A DNA stretch of 64,000 nucleotides. Source: Nitrincola salilacus. Lineage in GTDB: Bacteria > Pseudomonadota > Gammaproteobacteria > Pseudomonadales > Balneatricaceae. Each line of letters begins with the position of its first letter. The stretch's first letter is position 1. A program made the translations under genes and the position numbers. The DNA is taken from positions 3,410,001 through 3,474,000 of the forward strand of contig NZ_CP176580.1 in NCBI RefSeq assembly GCF_046271865.1. The letters run 5' to 3'. The notes under the pieces were generated by a model. The model saw nothing but the letters and a program-made list of their open reading frames with translations, was not told the DNA's origin and searched no databases. Below, piece after piece: positions 14,985 through 24,727 of the stretch.

Positions 14985-16205
14985 ATGCTTGCAGGATTGA
15001 GCCCAGGCGTTCGCCAGTATCTGGTTGTTACCGGTAATTACTGGGCCTTCACGCTGACCGACGGTGCCTTGCGCATGCTGGTGGTGCTCTATTTCCACCA
15101 ATTGGGTTATGCACCGCTGCAGATCGCCATGCTGTTTCTGTTTTATGAGTTTTTCGGGGTGGTGACCAATCTGGTTGGCGGCTGGCTCGGAGCGCGGCTC
15201 GGACTGAATCGCACCATGAATATCGGGCTGGCCCTGCAGGTGATCGCGTTGCTGATGCTCGCGGTGCCCGAGAGTTGGTTAACGCTGGTCTGGGTGATGG
15301 CGGCGCAGGCGCTGTCGGGTATCGCCAAGGATCTGAACAAGATGAGCGCCAAGAGCGCGATCAAGCTTCTGGTACCCGCCAATGAGCAGAGCACTCTCTA
15401 TCACTGGGTTGCCCTGCTGACCGGCTCCAAAAATGCACTGAAGGGCATCGGCTTCTTTTTGGGCGCCCTGCTGCTGGTCTGGTTGGGCTTTTCAGGTGCT
15501 GTGGTCGCGATGGCCAGCGTACTGGCGCTGGTATGGATCGCTTCTCTTCTGTTGCTGAAAAATGATATGGGGCGGATGAAATCCAAGCCGAAGTTCAGCG
15601 AGATACTGTCCAAGAGCCGTGCCGTCAATTATCTCTCTGCGGCGCGTTTTTTCCTTTTCGGTGCACGTGATGTCTGGTTTGTCGTGGCGTTGCCGGTGTT
15701 TCTGAGCTCTGCACTGGGCTGGGATTTTCGCGAAGTCGGTGCGTTCATGGCCAGTTGGATCATTGTGTATGGCATTATCCAGTCACAAGCGCCAAAACTG
15801 ACCGGTAAGCAACGCAATCAGGTTCCTGGGCGTGCGTCCGTCGTTGGCTGGGGGCTTGCCCTGTGCGTCATTCCAGCGCTGATAGCCATAGCTTTGATGC
15901 TGGAGCTGTCGGCCGGGATGACGCTGATTGTCGGCTTGTTTATATTTGGTGCGCTGTTTGCCATCAACTCATCGTTGCACAGTTATCTGATTGTCAGTTT
16001 TGCGCGTGGTGAGGGTGTTTCTCTGGATGTCGGCTTTTACTATATGGCCAATGCGATGGGGCGCCTTGTTGGTACTTTGTTGTCTGGCTGGCTGTTTCAG
16101 ACATCCGGGCTGATTGCCTGCCTTTGGGTGTCTGCCGCTTTTATTCTGATCGCGGCATTGATTGCGCTGGCACTGCCAGCTCCGGGTGCTGAAGCTGCTA
16201 ATTAA
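14985..16205 (+). CDS. arsJ: ArsJ organoarsenical efflux permease
   Basis: Major-facilitator-superfamily permease that exports 1-arseno-3-phosphoglycerate; the product breaks down outside to arsenate and 3-phosphoglycerate. The 406-residue protein has about 12 hydrophobic helices and begins LSPGVRQYLVVTGNYWAFTL, typical of ArsJ. The loop GIAKDLNKMSAKSAIKLL near 105-125 is a strong ArsJ hallmark. It starts three bases after the GAPDH stop, so the two are translationally linked. No arsC or arsB is needed for this route, and none is seen nearby. Confidence 0.93.
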   Translation: MLAGLSPGVRQYLVVTGNYWAFTLTDGALRMLVVLYFHQLGYAPLQIAMLFLFYEFFGVVTNLVGGWLGARLGLNRTMNIGLALQVIALLMLAVPESWLTLVWVMAAQALSGIAKDLNKMSAKSAIKLLVPANEQSTLYHWVALLTGSKNALKGIGFFLGALLLVWLGFSGAVVAMASVLALVWIASLLLLKNDMGRMKSKPKFSEILSKSRAVNYLSAARFFLFGARDVWFVVALPVFLSSALGWDFREVGAFMASWIIVYGIIQSQAPKLTGKQRNQVPGRASVVGWGLALCVIPALIAIALMLELSAGMTLIVGLFIFGALFAINSSLHSYLIVSFARGEGVSLDVGFYYMANAMGRLVGTLLSGWLFQTSGLIACLWVSAAFILIAALIALALPAPGAEAAN

Positions 16206-16229
16206 GACGATGGAAATATTTCACTTCCA

Positions 16230-16247
16230 GCCTGCAATTGTGCAGGC
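16230..16247. terminator. Short hairpin after arsJ, weak terminator candidate
   Basis: GCCTGCA and TGCAGGC form a perfect 7-bp stem with a 4-base ATTG loop, 25 bases after the arsJ stop. No T-run follows on the plus strand, so termination would be weak or Rho-assisted. Confidence 0.35.
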
Positions 16248-16367
16248 AAACAGATCATTTCCTGATAGCATGGCCGATGTTTTTCATCCGCCACTCACGC
16301 GATCTCTCTTCGAGTGGCACAGTTCACCCGCCAACGGGTCAATTTTGATTTTGCAGGGAGTTTGAAC

Positions 16368-17351
16368 ATGTTACTCGCGGTACTGGCGATTATTGTCGGG
16401 CTGGGTTTACTGGTATGGAGTGCCGACCGTTTTGTGGATGGTGCGGCCGCTACAGCGCAGTATGCGGGCATGCCGCCTTTGTTGATTGGTATGGTGATCA
16501 TCGGTTTTGGCACCTCGGCACCCGAGATGTTTATCTCGGCCATAGCCGCTTATCAGGGAAATCCGGGGTTGGCACTGGGCAATGGCTACGGTTCTAACAT
16601 CGCCAATATTGGTATTATTCTGGGTCTGACAGCATTGATCAGCCCCATCGCAGTTAAATCCGGTGTGTTGCGTCAGGAGCTGCCACTGTTGTGCGGTGTC
16701 ACGCTGATCTCCGGCCTTCTGCTGTTGAATGGTCAGATATCTCGGGTGGATGCAGGCCTGATGCTTCTGGTATTCGCCGGTGTGATAGTCTGGACGATTC
16801 GTACCAGTATGAGGCAGCATAAGGATATTCTGAGTACCGAAATTGCCGCCGAGCTGAAAGATGACCCCATGCCGCTCAAGACCGCCATCATGTGGCTGCT
16901 GATCGGTCTGGTCGTATTGGTGATCAGTTCGCGTATGCTGGTCTGGGGGGCGGTTGATATCGCAACCGCACTTGGTGTCAGCGACCTGATCATTGGCCTG
17001 ACTATTGTTGCTGTCGGCACCTCTTTGCCAGAGCTGGCAGCCGCATTGGTCGCAGTCAGGAAGGGTGAGCATGATCTGGCACTGGGTAATGTGCTCGGCT
17101 CAAACCTTTTCAATACACTCGCTGTAGTGGGTATTGCTGGTGTGATTCATCCGCTGAGTGTGCCTCCTGAAGTCCTTTATCGAGACTGGCCAGTCATGGC
17201 GGCACTGACACTGTCATTGTTCATTACAGGTTACGGTTTTAAAGGGCCGGGCAAAGGCAGGATCAATCGTTTTGAAGGTGGTGCCCTGTTGCTGACCTAT
17301 GCCGGTTATACCAGCTATCTGGTTTACAGTATCAGCCACGGACTGGTCTGA
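16368..17351 (+). CDS. Calcium/sodium antiporter, CaCA family (YrbG-like)
   Basis: Inner-membrane cation antiporter exchanging Ca2+ for Na+ or H+. The 327 residues have two homologous halves, each with the alpha-repeat signature: GFGTSAPEMFISAIAA and GNGYGSNIANIGIILG in the first, then AVGTSLPELAAALVA and GNVLGSNLFNTLAVVGI in the second. About ten membrane helices are visible. ATG 16368 was chosen because GGGAG lies eight bases upstream; a frame from 16314 would add residues unlike the family. The gene stands alone, ending at a bidirectional hairpin before the convergent SDR gene. Confidence 0.9.
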   Translation: MLLAVLAIIVGLGLLVWSADRFVDGAAATAQYAGMPPLLIGMVIIGFGTSAPEMFISAIAAYQGNPGLALGNGYGSNIANIGIILGLTALISPIAVKSGVLRQELPLLCGVTLISGLLLLNGQISRVDAGLMLLVFAGVIVWTIRTSMRQHKDILSTEIAAELKDDPMPLKTAIMWLLIGLVVLVISSRMLVWGAVDIATALGVSDLIIGLTIVAVGTSLPELAAALVAVRKGEHDLALGNVLGSNLFNTLAVVGIAGVIHPLSVPPEVLYRDWPVMAALTLSLFITGYGFKGPGKGRINRFEGGALLLTYAGYTSYLVYSISHGLV

Positions 17352-17372
17352 GCGCCCTCCCCTTCCTTGCCT

Positions 17373-17402
17373 CTTGCAACCTGTTAACTCGCTGGTTGCA
17401 AG
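17373..17402. terminator. Hairpin between convergent antiporter and SDR genes
   Basis: CTTGCAACC (17373-17381) pairs perfectly with GGTTGCAAG (17394-17402) around a 12-base loop. It sits midway in the 70-base gap between two convergent genes, the expected place for a shared bidirectional terminator. The T-run is short (CTCTTAAAT). Confidence 0.5.
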
Positions 17403-17421
17403 GGGCTCTTAAATCCTTGCG

Positions 17422-18120
17422 TCACCAGGGAATTTCACTGCCATCATAATTCAGAAAACTGCCTGACTGCTCCGGTGTCAGGTTGGCAATCACCTGCCTG
17501 AGCCCTGTCACACTCTCCTCAGGGGATATCAGTGCATTGGGCCCTCCCATATCGGTTTGCACCCAGCCTGGATGCAGCATCACAAACTTCAATCCCGAAC
17601 CATGATAATCCATAGAAAGGCTTTTAACCGCCTGATTCAACGCAGTTTTGGAGCTGCGATAGTAGTAACTCCCCCCTGATTGATTGTCGGTAATACTGCC
17701 AACCTTACTGCTGAGAAACGCGATGGTTCTGACTTTGCCGGCTGCTACACGCGGCAGCAGAGCCTGAGTCAGCATCAGGGGTGATAGCGTATTCACCTCC
17801 AGCACCTGGCGCCAGATTTCTCTGTCCAGATGCGTGAACTGCACCCCATGAGGCCCGTAGCATCCGGCATTGTTGATCAGCAGATCCAGTACAGTATCAC
17901 CCAGCACACGGTTCAAGGCCGTGATCTGGCCATCACGTGTAATATCCAGTGCGTGAAGGCTGACCTGCTCAGGGTAGCCCGCCGCCAGGGCTCGTAAAGC
18001 TTCCGCCCTTTCCAGATCCCGTGCACAGGCATGTACCTGCCAACCATCACGTGCATATTGATACGCCAGCTCCAGCCCGATACCTCTTCCACACCCTGTA
18101 ATAAGCACGGTCGCTGTCAT
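17422..18120 (-). CDS. Short-chain dehydrogenase/reductase
   Basis: NAD(P)-dependent oxidoreductase of the classical SDR fold, 232 residues. The cofactor site TGCGRGIG lies at residues 8-15, NNAG near 88, and the catalytic YRSSK (YxxxK) near 151-155, with an upstream Ser in the FLSSKVGSI strand. It resembles the C-factor/sniffer subgroup, whose substrates are mostly unknown. The gene is monocistronic: the convergent antiporter is downstream and a short gap lies upstream. Substrate and role cannot be inferred. Confidence 0.88.
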   Translation of the reverse strand: MTATVLITGCGRGIGLELAYQYARDGWQVHACARDLERAEALRALAAGYPEQVSLHALDITRDGQITALNRVLGDTVLDLLINNAGCYGPHGVQFTHLDREIWRQVLEVNTLSPLMLTQALLPRVAAGKVRTIAFLSSKVGSITDNQSGGSYYYRSSKTALNQAVKSLSMDYHGSGLKFVMLHPGWVQTDMGGPNALISPEESVTGLRQVIANLTPEQSGSFLNYDGSEIPW

Positions 18121-18300
18121 GTCCAGTCTCCAACTATCCTGGCAGTGTTACCAATCCAGTACACGACCACTTGTTATGTTTATCGGATTACCTTAAGTGT
18201 AGCAGCGCATGCAAATTTCCCGTCATGCCAGAGAGTGTTTAAATGAGGAAGAGAGACCAGAGGGGGATGAAAGTAGCGGCGTCAGATGCAGATCTGAACC

Positions 18301-20430
18301 TTAATGTTCGATCGTCTCATCCAGAGGCAGCAGCAACTCCTGAAACTGACCGGCACTCATTGGACGGTAAAAAAAGAAACCCTGCACAAGATCACAACCC
18401 ATGTCACGCAACTGGTCAGCCTGCTCACTCAATTCCACTCCTTCAGCAACCACATCCAGCCCGAGATCCCGTGAAAGCTGGATAATGGTTTTGACAATAC
18501 TCAGTGCCACACGGTCCGACTGCATATCGGAAATGAATGATCGATCGATCTTGAGCGTAGACAGCGGCAAACGCCTCAAGTAGGAAAGGCTGGAATAACC
18601 GGTACCGAAATCATCCAGTGCCAGCCTGAAGCCCTCTGCCGAAAGGGCCTGGACACAACTGAGGGCACGACCCTCGCTTTTCATCAAACCGGTTTCGGTG
18701 ATTTCAAGCTCCAACGCATCTACAGGCAAATGATGTGCCTGTAGCGAGCTGAGCAACTGCTGCAGCAGATCTTCGCGTTCCAGTTGCTGTACCGACATAT
18801 TAACGGCAATACGCGGCAGCTTGAGCCCCTGTTCTCGCCAGAGTGACAGTTGTCGGCAGACATCACGAAACACCCAGTAGCCGATCTCCACAATCAAACC
18901 GGACACTTCCGCAATGGGGATGAACACCGCTGGTGAAATACTGCCAAGCATGGGATGGTTCCAGCGCAGCAAAGCTTCTGCACCATAAATGGCGCCCGTA
19001 TTGAGGGATACCTTGGGCTGATAGTGCAGCTCCAGCGCATTCTGAGTGATCGCATCACGCAGCGCCTGCTCCAGCATCAAGCGTTCGCGTGCTTCCTGAC
19101 CCATATTCTGATCATAGAACCGAAAAGTATCACGGCCCGATTGTTTGGCCTGATTCAATGCGACCTGGGCATTACGCAGCAGTGCGCCTTCATCTGCAGC
19201 ATCTTCCGGGTAAAAGGCAATGCCCAACGATGGACTCAGGCGAACACGATGGCCATCTACTTCAACCGCTTCCTGTAATGATTTCCTCACCTTCTGCGCC
19301 AGCTGACTGATGCTGTATGGATCCATGACATCTTCTATCAACACGGTAAACTCATCCGCACCGAAGCGTACAACAGTTACGGAGTCCTCCATCATCATGG
19401 CCAGTTTTTTTCCCTGACTCTGAATCAGACGATCACAGGCGACATGTCCCAGGCTTTCATTGATCAGCTGTATCTCACCCAGGTCTATCGCCATCAAGGC
19501 CAGACGACTGTGCTGACGGCGCGCCTGACGAATGGCGTGCTGCATTCGCTCGTTCAGCAGATGCCGATTGCCCAGCCCCGTCAGCGGATCATGACTGGAA
19601 AGGTGGCTGATCTCGGCTTCCTTGGCTCTCATCTCAGTCAGATCATGAAACACCGATACATAATACTGAGTTTTACCCTGTGGATCTTTCAGGCAGTTGA
19701 TCGACAGCCACTGCAGAAAGACACCGCCATCCTTGCGCCGATTCCAGATCTCGCCCTGCCAGCGCCCTTCCACCTCCACCTGATCCCACATCGCATCATA
19801 AAAATACTCATCATGGTGTTCTGAACGCAGCATTTTTGGTGTTCGACCCAGCACCTCCTCCTCAGTGAAACCGGTAATCTCCACAAAGGCCTGATTGACC
19901 TGAAGAATACGCGCCTGTGCATCCGTCACCATGATGCCCTCAATGGTGTTATCGAACACACGCAGTGCCAGCCTCTGCTGCGCTTCATACTGCCTGCGCA
20001 ACCTCAGGTCTTTGGCTATCCCGGTAATCCAGGCGACCTCTCCCTGAGCATCAAGATGCGCAACGATGGTCATATGCGAAGGAATCAGTTCACCTTGTAG
20101 ATTCTTGAGTTCAAGCTCGCCGTCCCAGCGCCCCGCGCTGATCTTGAGCTTCGGAAAAACCTCTTCATTCAGATACGAGTAGGTGGCAGGTAGGTGAAAG
20201 TCGTGAACATACAAGGGCTGCGCCAGCAGATCATGATCCTGGGCGACCCCCAGCAACTGCCGACCAAAAGTATTCAGATAAATCAATTGCTGATCGGCCG
20301 CAATAGTGGCAATCATCTGGTTGGCTGCTTCGATGATTGTCTGCTGTCGAAGCAGAACCTGATCATCCAGCAGTTCAGAGGGAGACCCCTCCCGTTTCGA
20401 GGAGGTTTTGACATTGGATACAGTCATCAA
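18301..20430 (-). CDS. PAS-PAS-GGDEF-EAL c-di-GMP protein with degenerate GGDEF
   Basis: A soluble 709-residue protein of c-di-GMP turnover. Two PAS domains (about 40-150 and 165-275; the second has a typical GFTEEEVLGRTPKMLRS) precede GGDEF (about 290-440) and EAL (about 455-700) domains. The diguanylate cyclase motif reads FGADEF instead of GGDEF and no RxxD inhibitory site is seen, so synthesis is doubtful. The EAL domain keeps AEALLRW, the metal-binding DDFGTGYSSLSYL and VAEGVEL, so phosphodiesterase activity is expected, perhaps with GTP sensed by the altered GGDEF. No membrane segments. Two adjacent ATGs mark the start. Confidence 0.9.
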   Translation of the reverse strand: MMTVSNVKTSSKREGSPSELLDDQVLLRQQTIIEAANQMIATIAADQQLIYLNTFGRQLLGVAQDHDLLAQPLYVHDFHLPATYSYLNEEVFPKLKISAGRWDGELELKNLQGELIPSHMTIVAHLDAQGEVAWITGIAKDLRLRRQYEAQQRLALRVFDNTIEGIMVTDAQARILQVNQAFVEITGFTEEEVLGRTPKMLRSEHHDEYFYDAMWDQVEVEGRWQGEIWNRRKDGGVFLQWLSINCLKDPQGKTQYYVSVFHDLTEMRAKEAEISHLSSHDPLTGLGNRHLLNERMQHAIRQARRQHSRLALMAIDLGEIQLINESLGHVACDRLIQSQGKKLAMMMEDSVTVVRFGADEFTVLIEDVMDPYSISQLAQKVRKSLQEAVEVDGHRVRLSPSLGIAFYPEDAADEGALLRNAQVALNQAKQSGRDTFRFYDQNMGQEARERLMLEQALRDAITQNALELHYQPKVSLNTGAIYGAEALLRWNHPMLGSISPAVFIPIAEVSGLIVEIGYWVFRDVCRQLSLWREQGLKLPRIAVNMSVQQLEREDLLQQLLSSLQAHHLPVDALELEITETGLMKSEGRALSCVQALSAEGFRLALDDFGTGYSSLSYLRRLPLSTLKIDRSFISDMQSDRVALSIVKTIIQLSRDLGLDVVAEGVELSEQADQLRDMGCDLVQGFFFYRPMSAGQFQELLLPLDETIEH

Positions 20431-20588
20431 TGACGATATTCCATTTAATTGTTATGCCTACAACATCACATGTGCTGGCAAAAAATTCAAGAACTCATTG
20501 TTTAAGTATAGAACTTTTCCTGCGGAATGATTTGTGAAGAGATATTTTCAGATAAAACATTGACTTACCTCAATAATGAGGAGAATGT

Positions 20589-23345
20589 TTACTCCAGACC
20601 GGAGAAGCTGTGACGTACCAGCACGAGTTTTTCAATCGGCACGGGACGCCCGAACAAGTACCCCTGATAGGCAAGACAACCATAGCTGGCCAGGCGGCTT
20701 CGCTGCTCTTCGGTCTCCACCCCTTCGGCGATGACCGAAAGGTTCATGCTCTTGGCCAGTGAAACGATGGTGCGCGCTATATCAGCATCATGCGTATCGG
20801 TCAGCAGATCGCGCACGAAGGACTTATCGATCTTGAGCTGATCCAGCGGCAGACGCTTGAGATATGACAAGGATGAATACCCCGTGCCGAAATCATCCAG
20901 CGCAAAGCTCACACCATGCACCTGCAACTGTGTCATTTTCTTGATGGTATCGTCCAGGTCTTCCAGCAGCATGCTTTCGGTGATTTCCAGCTTCAAGCGC
21001 GCCGGGTTGGTGCCGTATCGCCGGATTGAACTGAGTACCAATTCAACAAAATTTGCCTGATGAAACTGCTTGGCGCTGATATTCACGGCCAGAATCAAAT
21101 GCTGCGATTCCGGGTGCGCCGACCAACGTGCCAGCTCCTTGCAGGCATTGTCGATAACCCACTCACCCAACGGCAGTATCAAGCCTGTATCCTCAGCGAC
21201 GGGAATAAAGTCGACCGGCGAAATCATCCCTTTCTCCGGATGAGTCCATCGCAGCAGCACTTCGGCTCCTATCAATTGATCCCTGTGGTTAACCTGAGGC
21301 TGAAAATAGAGGACAAACTCATCTTTCACCATTCCCTGCCTGATATCATTAGCCAGTGCGGCATGCTCCAGCACCTTGGCTTGCATATCCGGATTGAAGA
21401 AACGATGGGTGTTGCGACCGCACGCCTTCGCCTGATACATCGCCAGGTCTGCCTGTTTGAGCAGCTCATCCACACTCTCATTCTCACCATGAAACAGGGT
21501 GATTCCGATACTGAGCGTACTGAAATGCTCCAGATCTTCGAAGCTGTAAGGTCGCGCCAGTGTTTCCAACAGTTTTCTACTCAGAGCATCCGCCTGCTTC
21601 GACGCTGATTCCTGATTTTTGCCGAGGTCTTCAAGCAGGATGATAAACTCATCGCCCCCGATTCGTGACACGGTATCATTGCGCCTTACACACTCAGACA
21701 GCCTTTCAGCTACCATCTTCAGCAGACGATCACCCATATCATGACCCCGGGTGTCATTCAGCGTTTTGAAGTCATCCAGATCGATATACAAAATCGCACC
21801 GTAATGTTCATTGCGTGAACTGCTCAACAGGGCTTTGATCAGTCGTTCCATCAACAACTGGCGATTGGGCAGGTTGGTCAGTTGATCATAGAAGGCCAAC
21901 TGTTTGATCTTGGTTTCGGCTGCCTTTCGCTGGGTCACATCAACCAGTGTCACGACATAGTTGATGATACTGTCTTCGGTATCGTTCATCACCGCCGAAA
22001 TACTGGTCCACTGCAGATACTCTTCGCCATTTTTGCGCACATTCCACATTTCACCCTGCCAGGCGCCATCCTCATCCAGTGCTTCGTTCAGGCTCTCGTA
22101 AAACAGTTGATCATGTTTTTTCGAACGAATGATTTCCAGATGATGCCCCACAACATCATCTGGATTGAAGCCTGTGATATCAGTAAAAGCCTGATTGACG
22201 CGCAGAATGATTTTATCCTTATCGGTGACCATCATCCCTTCGGCAGATTCAAATACAGTGGCAGCGATATTGAGATCCTCAACCATACGCTGCATCGCCT
22301 CTCCTACCTGGTTGTATTCATATACACCTGTAGTTGTGAAGTGAGCGCCGCGGGAACCCTGCTGAATCGCCTGAATATACTTGATCAGTTTACCAATAGC
22401 CTGATCATGGCTCAGATGGAGCAACCAGGCGGCAACAAAAAGCAGAAACAGAAAACCGCCGGATAGCAGAAAAAATGATTGCCAGTAGTTATCGGTGGCC
22501 GAAACAAAACGGGACTCGGAAACGCCAAATTCTATCCATAAAGGGTAGGGAGTATTATTCAGCGTCATCTGTTTGCGCATCAGGTAGACCCCATCCTGAA
22601 ATCGCAGCTGCGACAGTTCCTCCGGTTCATGCGAGGAAGTGATACCGGTTTCAATTTTGCTGTAGCTTATCTTGACCCTGTTTTCAGAGCCGATTGCCAG
22701 ATAGTCCAGATCGGCCCGATCAGTCAAGGTACGCAGAAAGGAGCGGTTCTGTCCGATAGCAAGGCCAGTGAACATATAACCACGTAACTGGATGGTAGCC
22801 GGATCGAAAATTGGAATCGCTTTCAGCATCAGCGTGAGATCATCACTGGTCACGATATGCCAGGTGTTGGTGTAGTGGACCGGAGAGCGCAACGACGCCA
22901 GAATCGGTTTGATATTATAAAGAGGAAGCCCTGCATCCATGACAAGATTGCCTGAATGATCCAGCAGGAAAAAAACATCCAGAATCGCACCCATGGCTGA
23001 GTCCTGGAACATGAAAATCATGTCCTCAGCAACCGTGTCAAATTCGGTATCCTGGCCTGCCAGAGAGGTAAAAATGCGGTTGGATGCAGCTGTGTGGAGA
23101 TACACTTCGAGGAGATTGAGTCTGTTTTCAAGAATCGTCTGCGCCGTACGATGGCGCTGAAACAGGCTGTTTTCGATTTCAGATTGCAGGCTTATTTCGG
23201 CAGTACGAACAGAATAGGCCATGGATACAACCAGCGCCATGAACCCAAGAAATCCAAAGATCAAGGCTATCCGTGTTGCAAACTTAAGTTCCCATTTTCC
23301 TCGTCCATTTGGTTTTTTGTCCGCTGATAGCGAGTTTGACTGCAT
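20589..23345 (-). CDS. Membrane sensor PAS-GGDEF-EAL c-di-GMP protein
   Basis: A 918-residue inner-membrane sensor. A first membrane helix (about 27-47) and a second (about 300-320) enclose a periplasmic domain of some 250 residues, probably Cache-like. They are followed by a linker, a PAS domain (about 365-480, with FNPDDVVGHHLEIIRS), GGDEF (about 490-650) and EAL (about 665-910). The GGDEF motif RIGGDEF is intact and preceded by RRND, a possible RxxD feedback site. In the EAL domain the signature reads AEVLLRW (EVL), while DDFGTGYSSLSYL and AEGVE are retained. Net activity could be bifunctional. It shares strand with the preceding 709-residue protein but is separated by about 160 bases. Confidence 0.9.
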   Translation of the reverse strand: MQSNSLSADKKPNGRGKWELKFATRIALIFGFLGFMALVVSMAYSVRTAEISLQSEIENSLFQRHRTAQTILENRLNLLEVYLHTAASNRIFTSLAGQDTEFDTVAEDMIFMFQDSAMGAILDVFFLLDHSGNLVMDAGLPLYNIKPILASLRSPVHYTNTWHIVTSDDLTLMLKAIPIFDPATIQLRGYMFTGLAIGQNRSFLRTLTDRADLDYLAIGSENRVKISYSKIETGITSSHEPEELSQLRFQDGVYLMRKQMTLNNTPYPLWIEFGVSESRFVSATDNYWQSFFLLSGGFLFLLFVAAWLLHLSHDQAIGKLIKYIQAIQQGSRGAHFTTTGVYEYNQVGEAMQRMVEDLNIAATVFESAEGMMVTDKDKIILRVNQAFTDITGFNPDDVVGHHLEIIRSKKHDQLFYESLNEALDEDGAWQGEMWNVRKNGEEYLQWTSISAVMNDTEDSIINYVVTLVDVTQRKAAETKIKQLAFYDQLTNLPNRQLLMERLIKALLSSSRNEHYGAILYIDLDDFKTLNDTRGHDMGDRLLKMVAERLSECVRRNDTVSRIGGDEFIILLEDLGKNQESASKQADALSRKLLETLARPYSFEDLEHFSTLSIGITLFHGENESVDELLKQADLAMYQAKACGRNTHRFFNPDMQAKVLEHAALANDIRQGMVKDEFVLYFQPQVNHRDQLIGAEVLLRWTHPEKGMISPVDFIPVAEDTGLILPLGEWVIDNACKELARWSAHPESQHLILAVNISAKQFHQANFVELVLSSIRRYGTNPARLKLEITESMLLEDLDDTIKKMTQLQVHGVSFALDDFGTGYSSLSYLKRLPLDQLKIDKSFVRDLLTDTHDADIARTIVSLAKSMNLSVIAEGVETEEQRSRLASYGCLAYQGYLFGRPVPIEKLVLVRHSFSGLE

Positions 23346-23427
23346 CCAGCCTTGACCTCTTTGCCACTTCTGGCCTTGTACATGTTGTCTTCAGCGACAA
23401 TAACACCCGATGCATGACAGGAAAACC

Positions 23428-24384
23428 CTACTCATTCGAGTCTTCTACCAACTGTTTGTACTCTTCGACCTGACTGGTAAACAGTGCATCCAGCTCATCA
23501 CTGTTCATGAATACAACCGGCATTTTGATCCTCTCTTCGGTCACCTGAATAAACCGAGGATCACGGGTAACGGCTTCAAGCGCTTCAGCCAGCACTTTGA
23601 CATGATCATCAGGAGTATCTGCAGGAACGGCGACCACGCGAACGGCGTGCATACTGACATCATAACCCAGCTCGCGCAAGGTCGGTGCTTCCGGATAATA
23701 GACCAGACGCTCATCTGCCAGGCTCGCCAGAACATGCATCTGTCCCGAGTCGGTATAGGCGCTGTGCGTACCACCACTGAAAGCAAAATCAGCATCACCT
23801 GATACGATCAGTGGAGCCATTCCTGCACCGCCGGTTGTCGGGACAATACGTAACGTCAGCCCTTCAAGTTTGGCAATGCGGTTAATAATGAAACGATCCT
23901 GAATATTCTGCGTGGCGTAAATCAGGCCTGGATTTGCCTTGGCATGGTCGATCAACTCCTGCCAGGTTTTAAAGGGTTTATCCGGTCCGGTGACTATCGC
24001 TGCCTGGTCCAGCGTGATACCCGCCACATAGCGGAAACTGTTCAACTCATAGGAGGCAGGTGAGGCCAGCGGGGCGAAGGTGAACGGCAGAGAGAGGCCA
24101 TACTGAAAGATATAACCCTGATCGGTACTGCTGGCCAGCATCGCAGCTGCCGCGCCGCCACCGGCACCCGGATGATGAATGATATTGACCGGCTGGCCCA
24201 GTTGCTCAGCCAGCACTTCGGCCAGAACACGCCCTTGCACATCTGTGCTGCCACCGGGGTTGAACCCGATCAGCATCGTCAATGGCTGCGACGGAAAACT
24301 ATCATCCGCAACCGCAGGCAACCCCGTTAACAGCAGTGATAAAAGTACAGCAAACCTAGACAGCGTTTTTAATTTCATAAGCAT
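23428..24384 (-). CDS. Bug-family (TctC-type) periplasmic solute-binding protein
   Basis: Extracytoplasmic receptor of the tripartite tricarboxylate transporter type, which captures carboxylates. The 318 residues start with a signal peptide (hydrophobic core then GLPAVADD) and continue with the family's first motif FPSQPLTMLIGFNPGGSTD. The ligand-loop PGAGGGAAAAMLASS follows, and the C-terminal half reads RVVAVPADTPDDH. No TctA or TctB permease gene lies nearby, so this is an orphan receptor, common in proteobacteria with many Bug proteins. ATG at 24378 is an alternative start. Ligand unknown. Confidence 0.9.
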   Translation of the reverse strand: MLMKLKTLSRFAVLLSLLLTGLPAVADDSFPSQPLTMLIGFNPGGSTDVQGRVLAEVLAEQLGQPVNIIHHPGAGGGAAAAMLASSTDQGYIFQYGLSLPFTFAPLASPASYELNSFRYVAGITLDQAAIVTGPDKPFKTWQELIDHAKANPGLIYATQNIQDRFIINRIAKLEGLTLRIVPTTGGAGMAPLIVSGDADFAFSGGTHSAYTDSGQMHVLASLADERLVYYPEAPTLRELGYDVSMHAVRVVAVPADTPDDHVKVLAEALEAVTRDPRFIQVTEERIKMPVVFMNSDELDALFTSQVEEYKQLVEDSNE

Positions 24385-24550
24385 ACTTCTGTTTTTGCTG
24401 GATGAAATGCCCTTGCTTGCAGTTTAGGGTGCCTTTGAGGTTCTGTCCACAAGGGTATCAGGCACTACACATCTACAAGTTCAGCATAGTTAAAAACAGA
24501 GTAAGCTAATTTAGATGCCATGACCAACCTGATGGAGGTGCATAGAGGAA

Positions 24551-24727
24551 TCACTCCTCCTCTCTTCGATGCTGACATGCCCGATGAATAAAATCGAGTT
24601 GCTGATCACAACGTCGACACCGAAAGCACATCAACAGGTGTCCTTTGAGCCAGAGCCACTCTTTGATCGACAGTGGGCGATCAATCTTCTGTGACATCAG
24701 CTCGGTGGAGTGTCGACAGGACATCAT
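24551..24727 (-). CDS. Small zinc-finger (zf-HC2-like) anti-sigma candidate, 58 residues
   Basis: A short gene directly behind the sigma factor: its ATG overlaps the sigma stop (TGATG, 24729-24725). It encodes a 58-residue peptide starting MMSCRHSTELMSQKIDRPLS, then LKGHLLMCFRCRRCDQQL. The Cys-x-His early pair, the ELMSQKxDRPLS block and the HLxMCxxC pair are the features of short zinc-binding anti-sigma domains usually coupled to ECF sigma genes. There is no membrane helix, so it would be cytosolic and respond directly, for example to redox or a metal(loid). A second ATG three bases later is equally possible. Function is inferred from motif and position. Confidence 0.75.
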   Translation of the reverse strand: MMSCRHSTELMSQKIDRPLSIKEWLWLKGHLLMCFRCRRCDQQLDFIHRACQHRREEE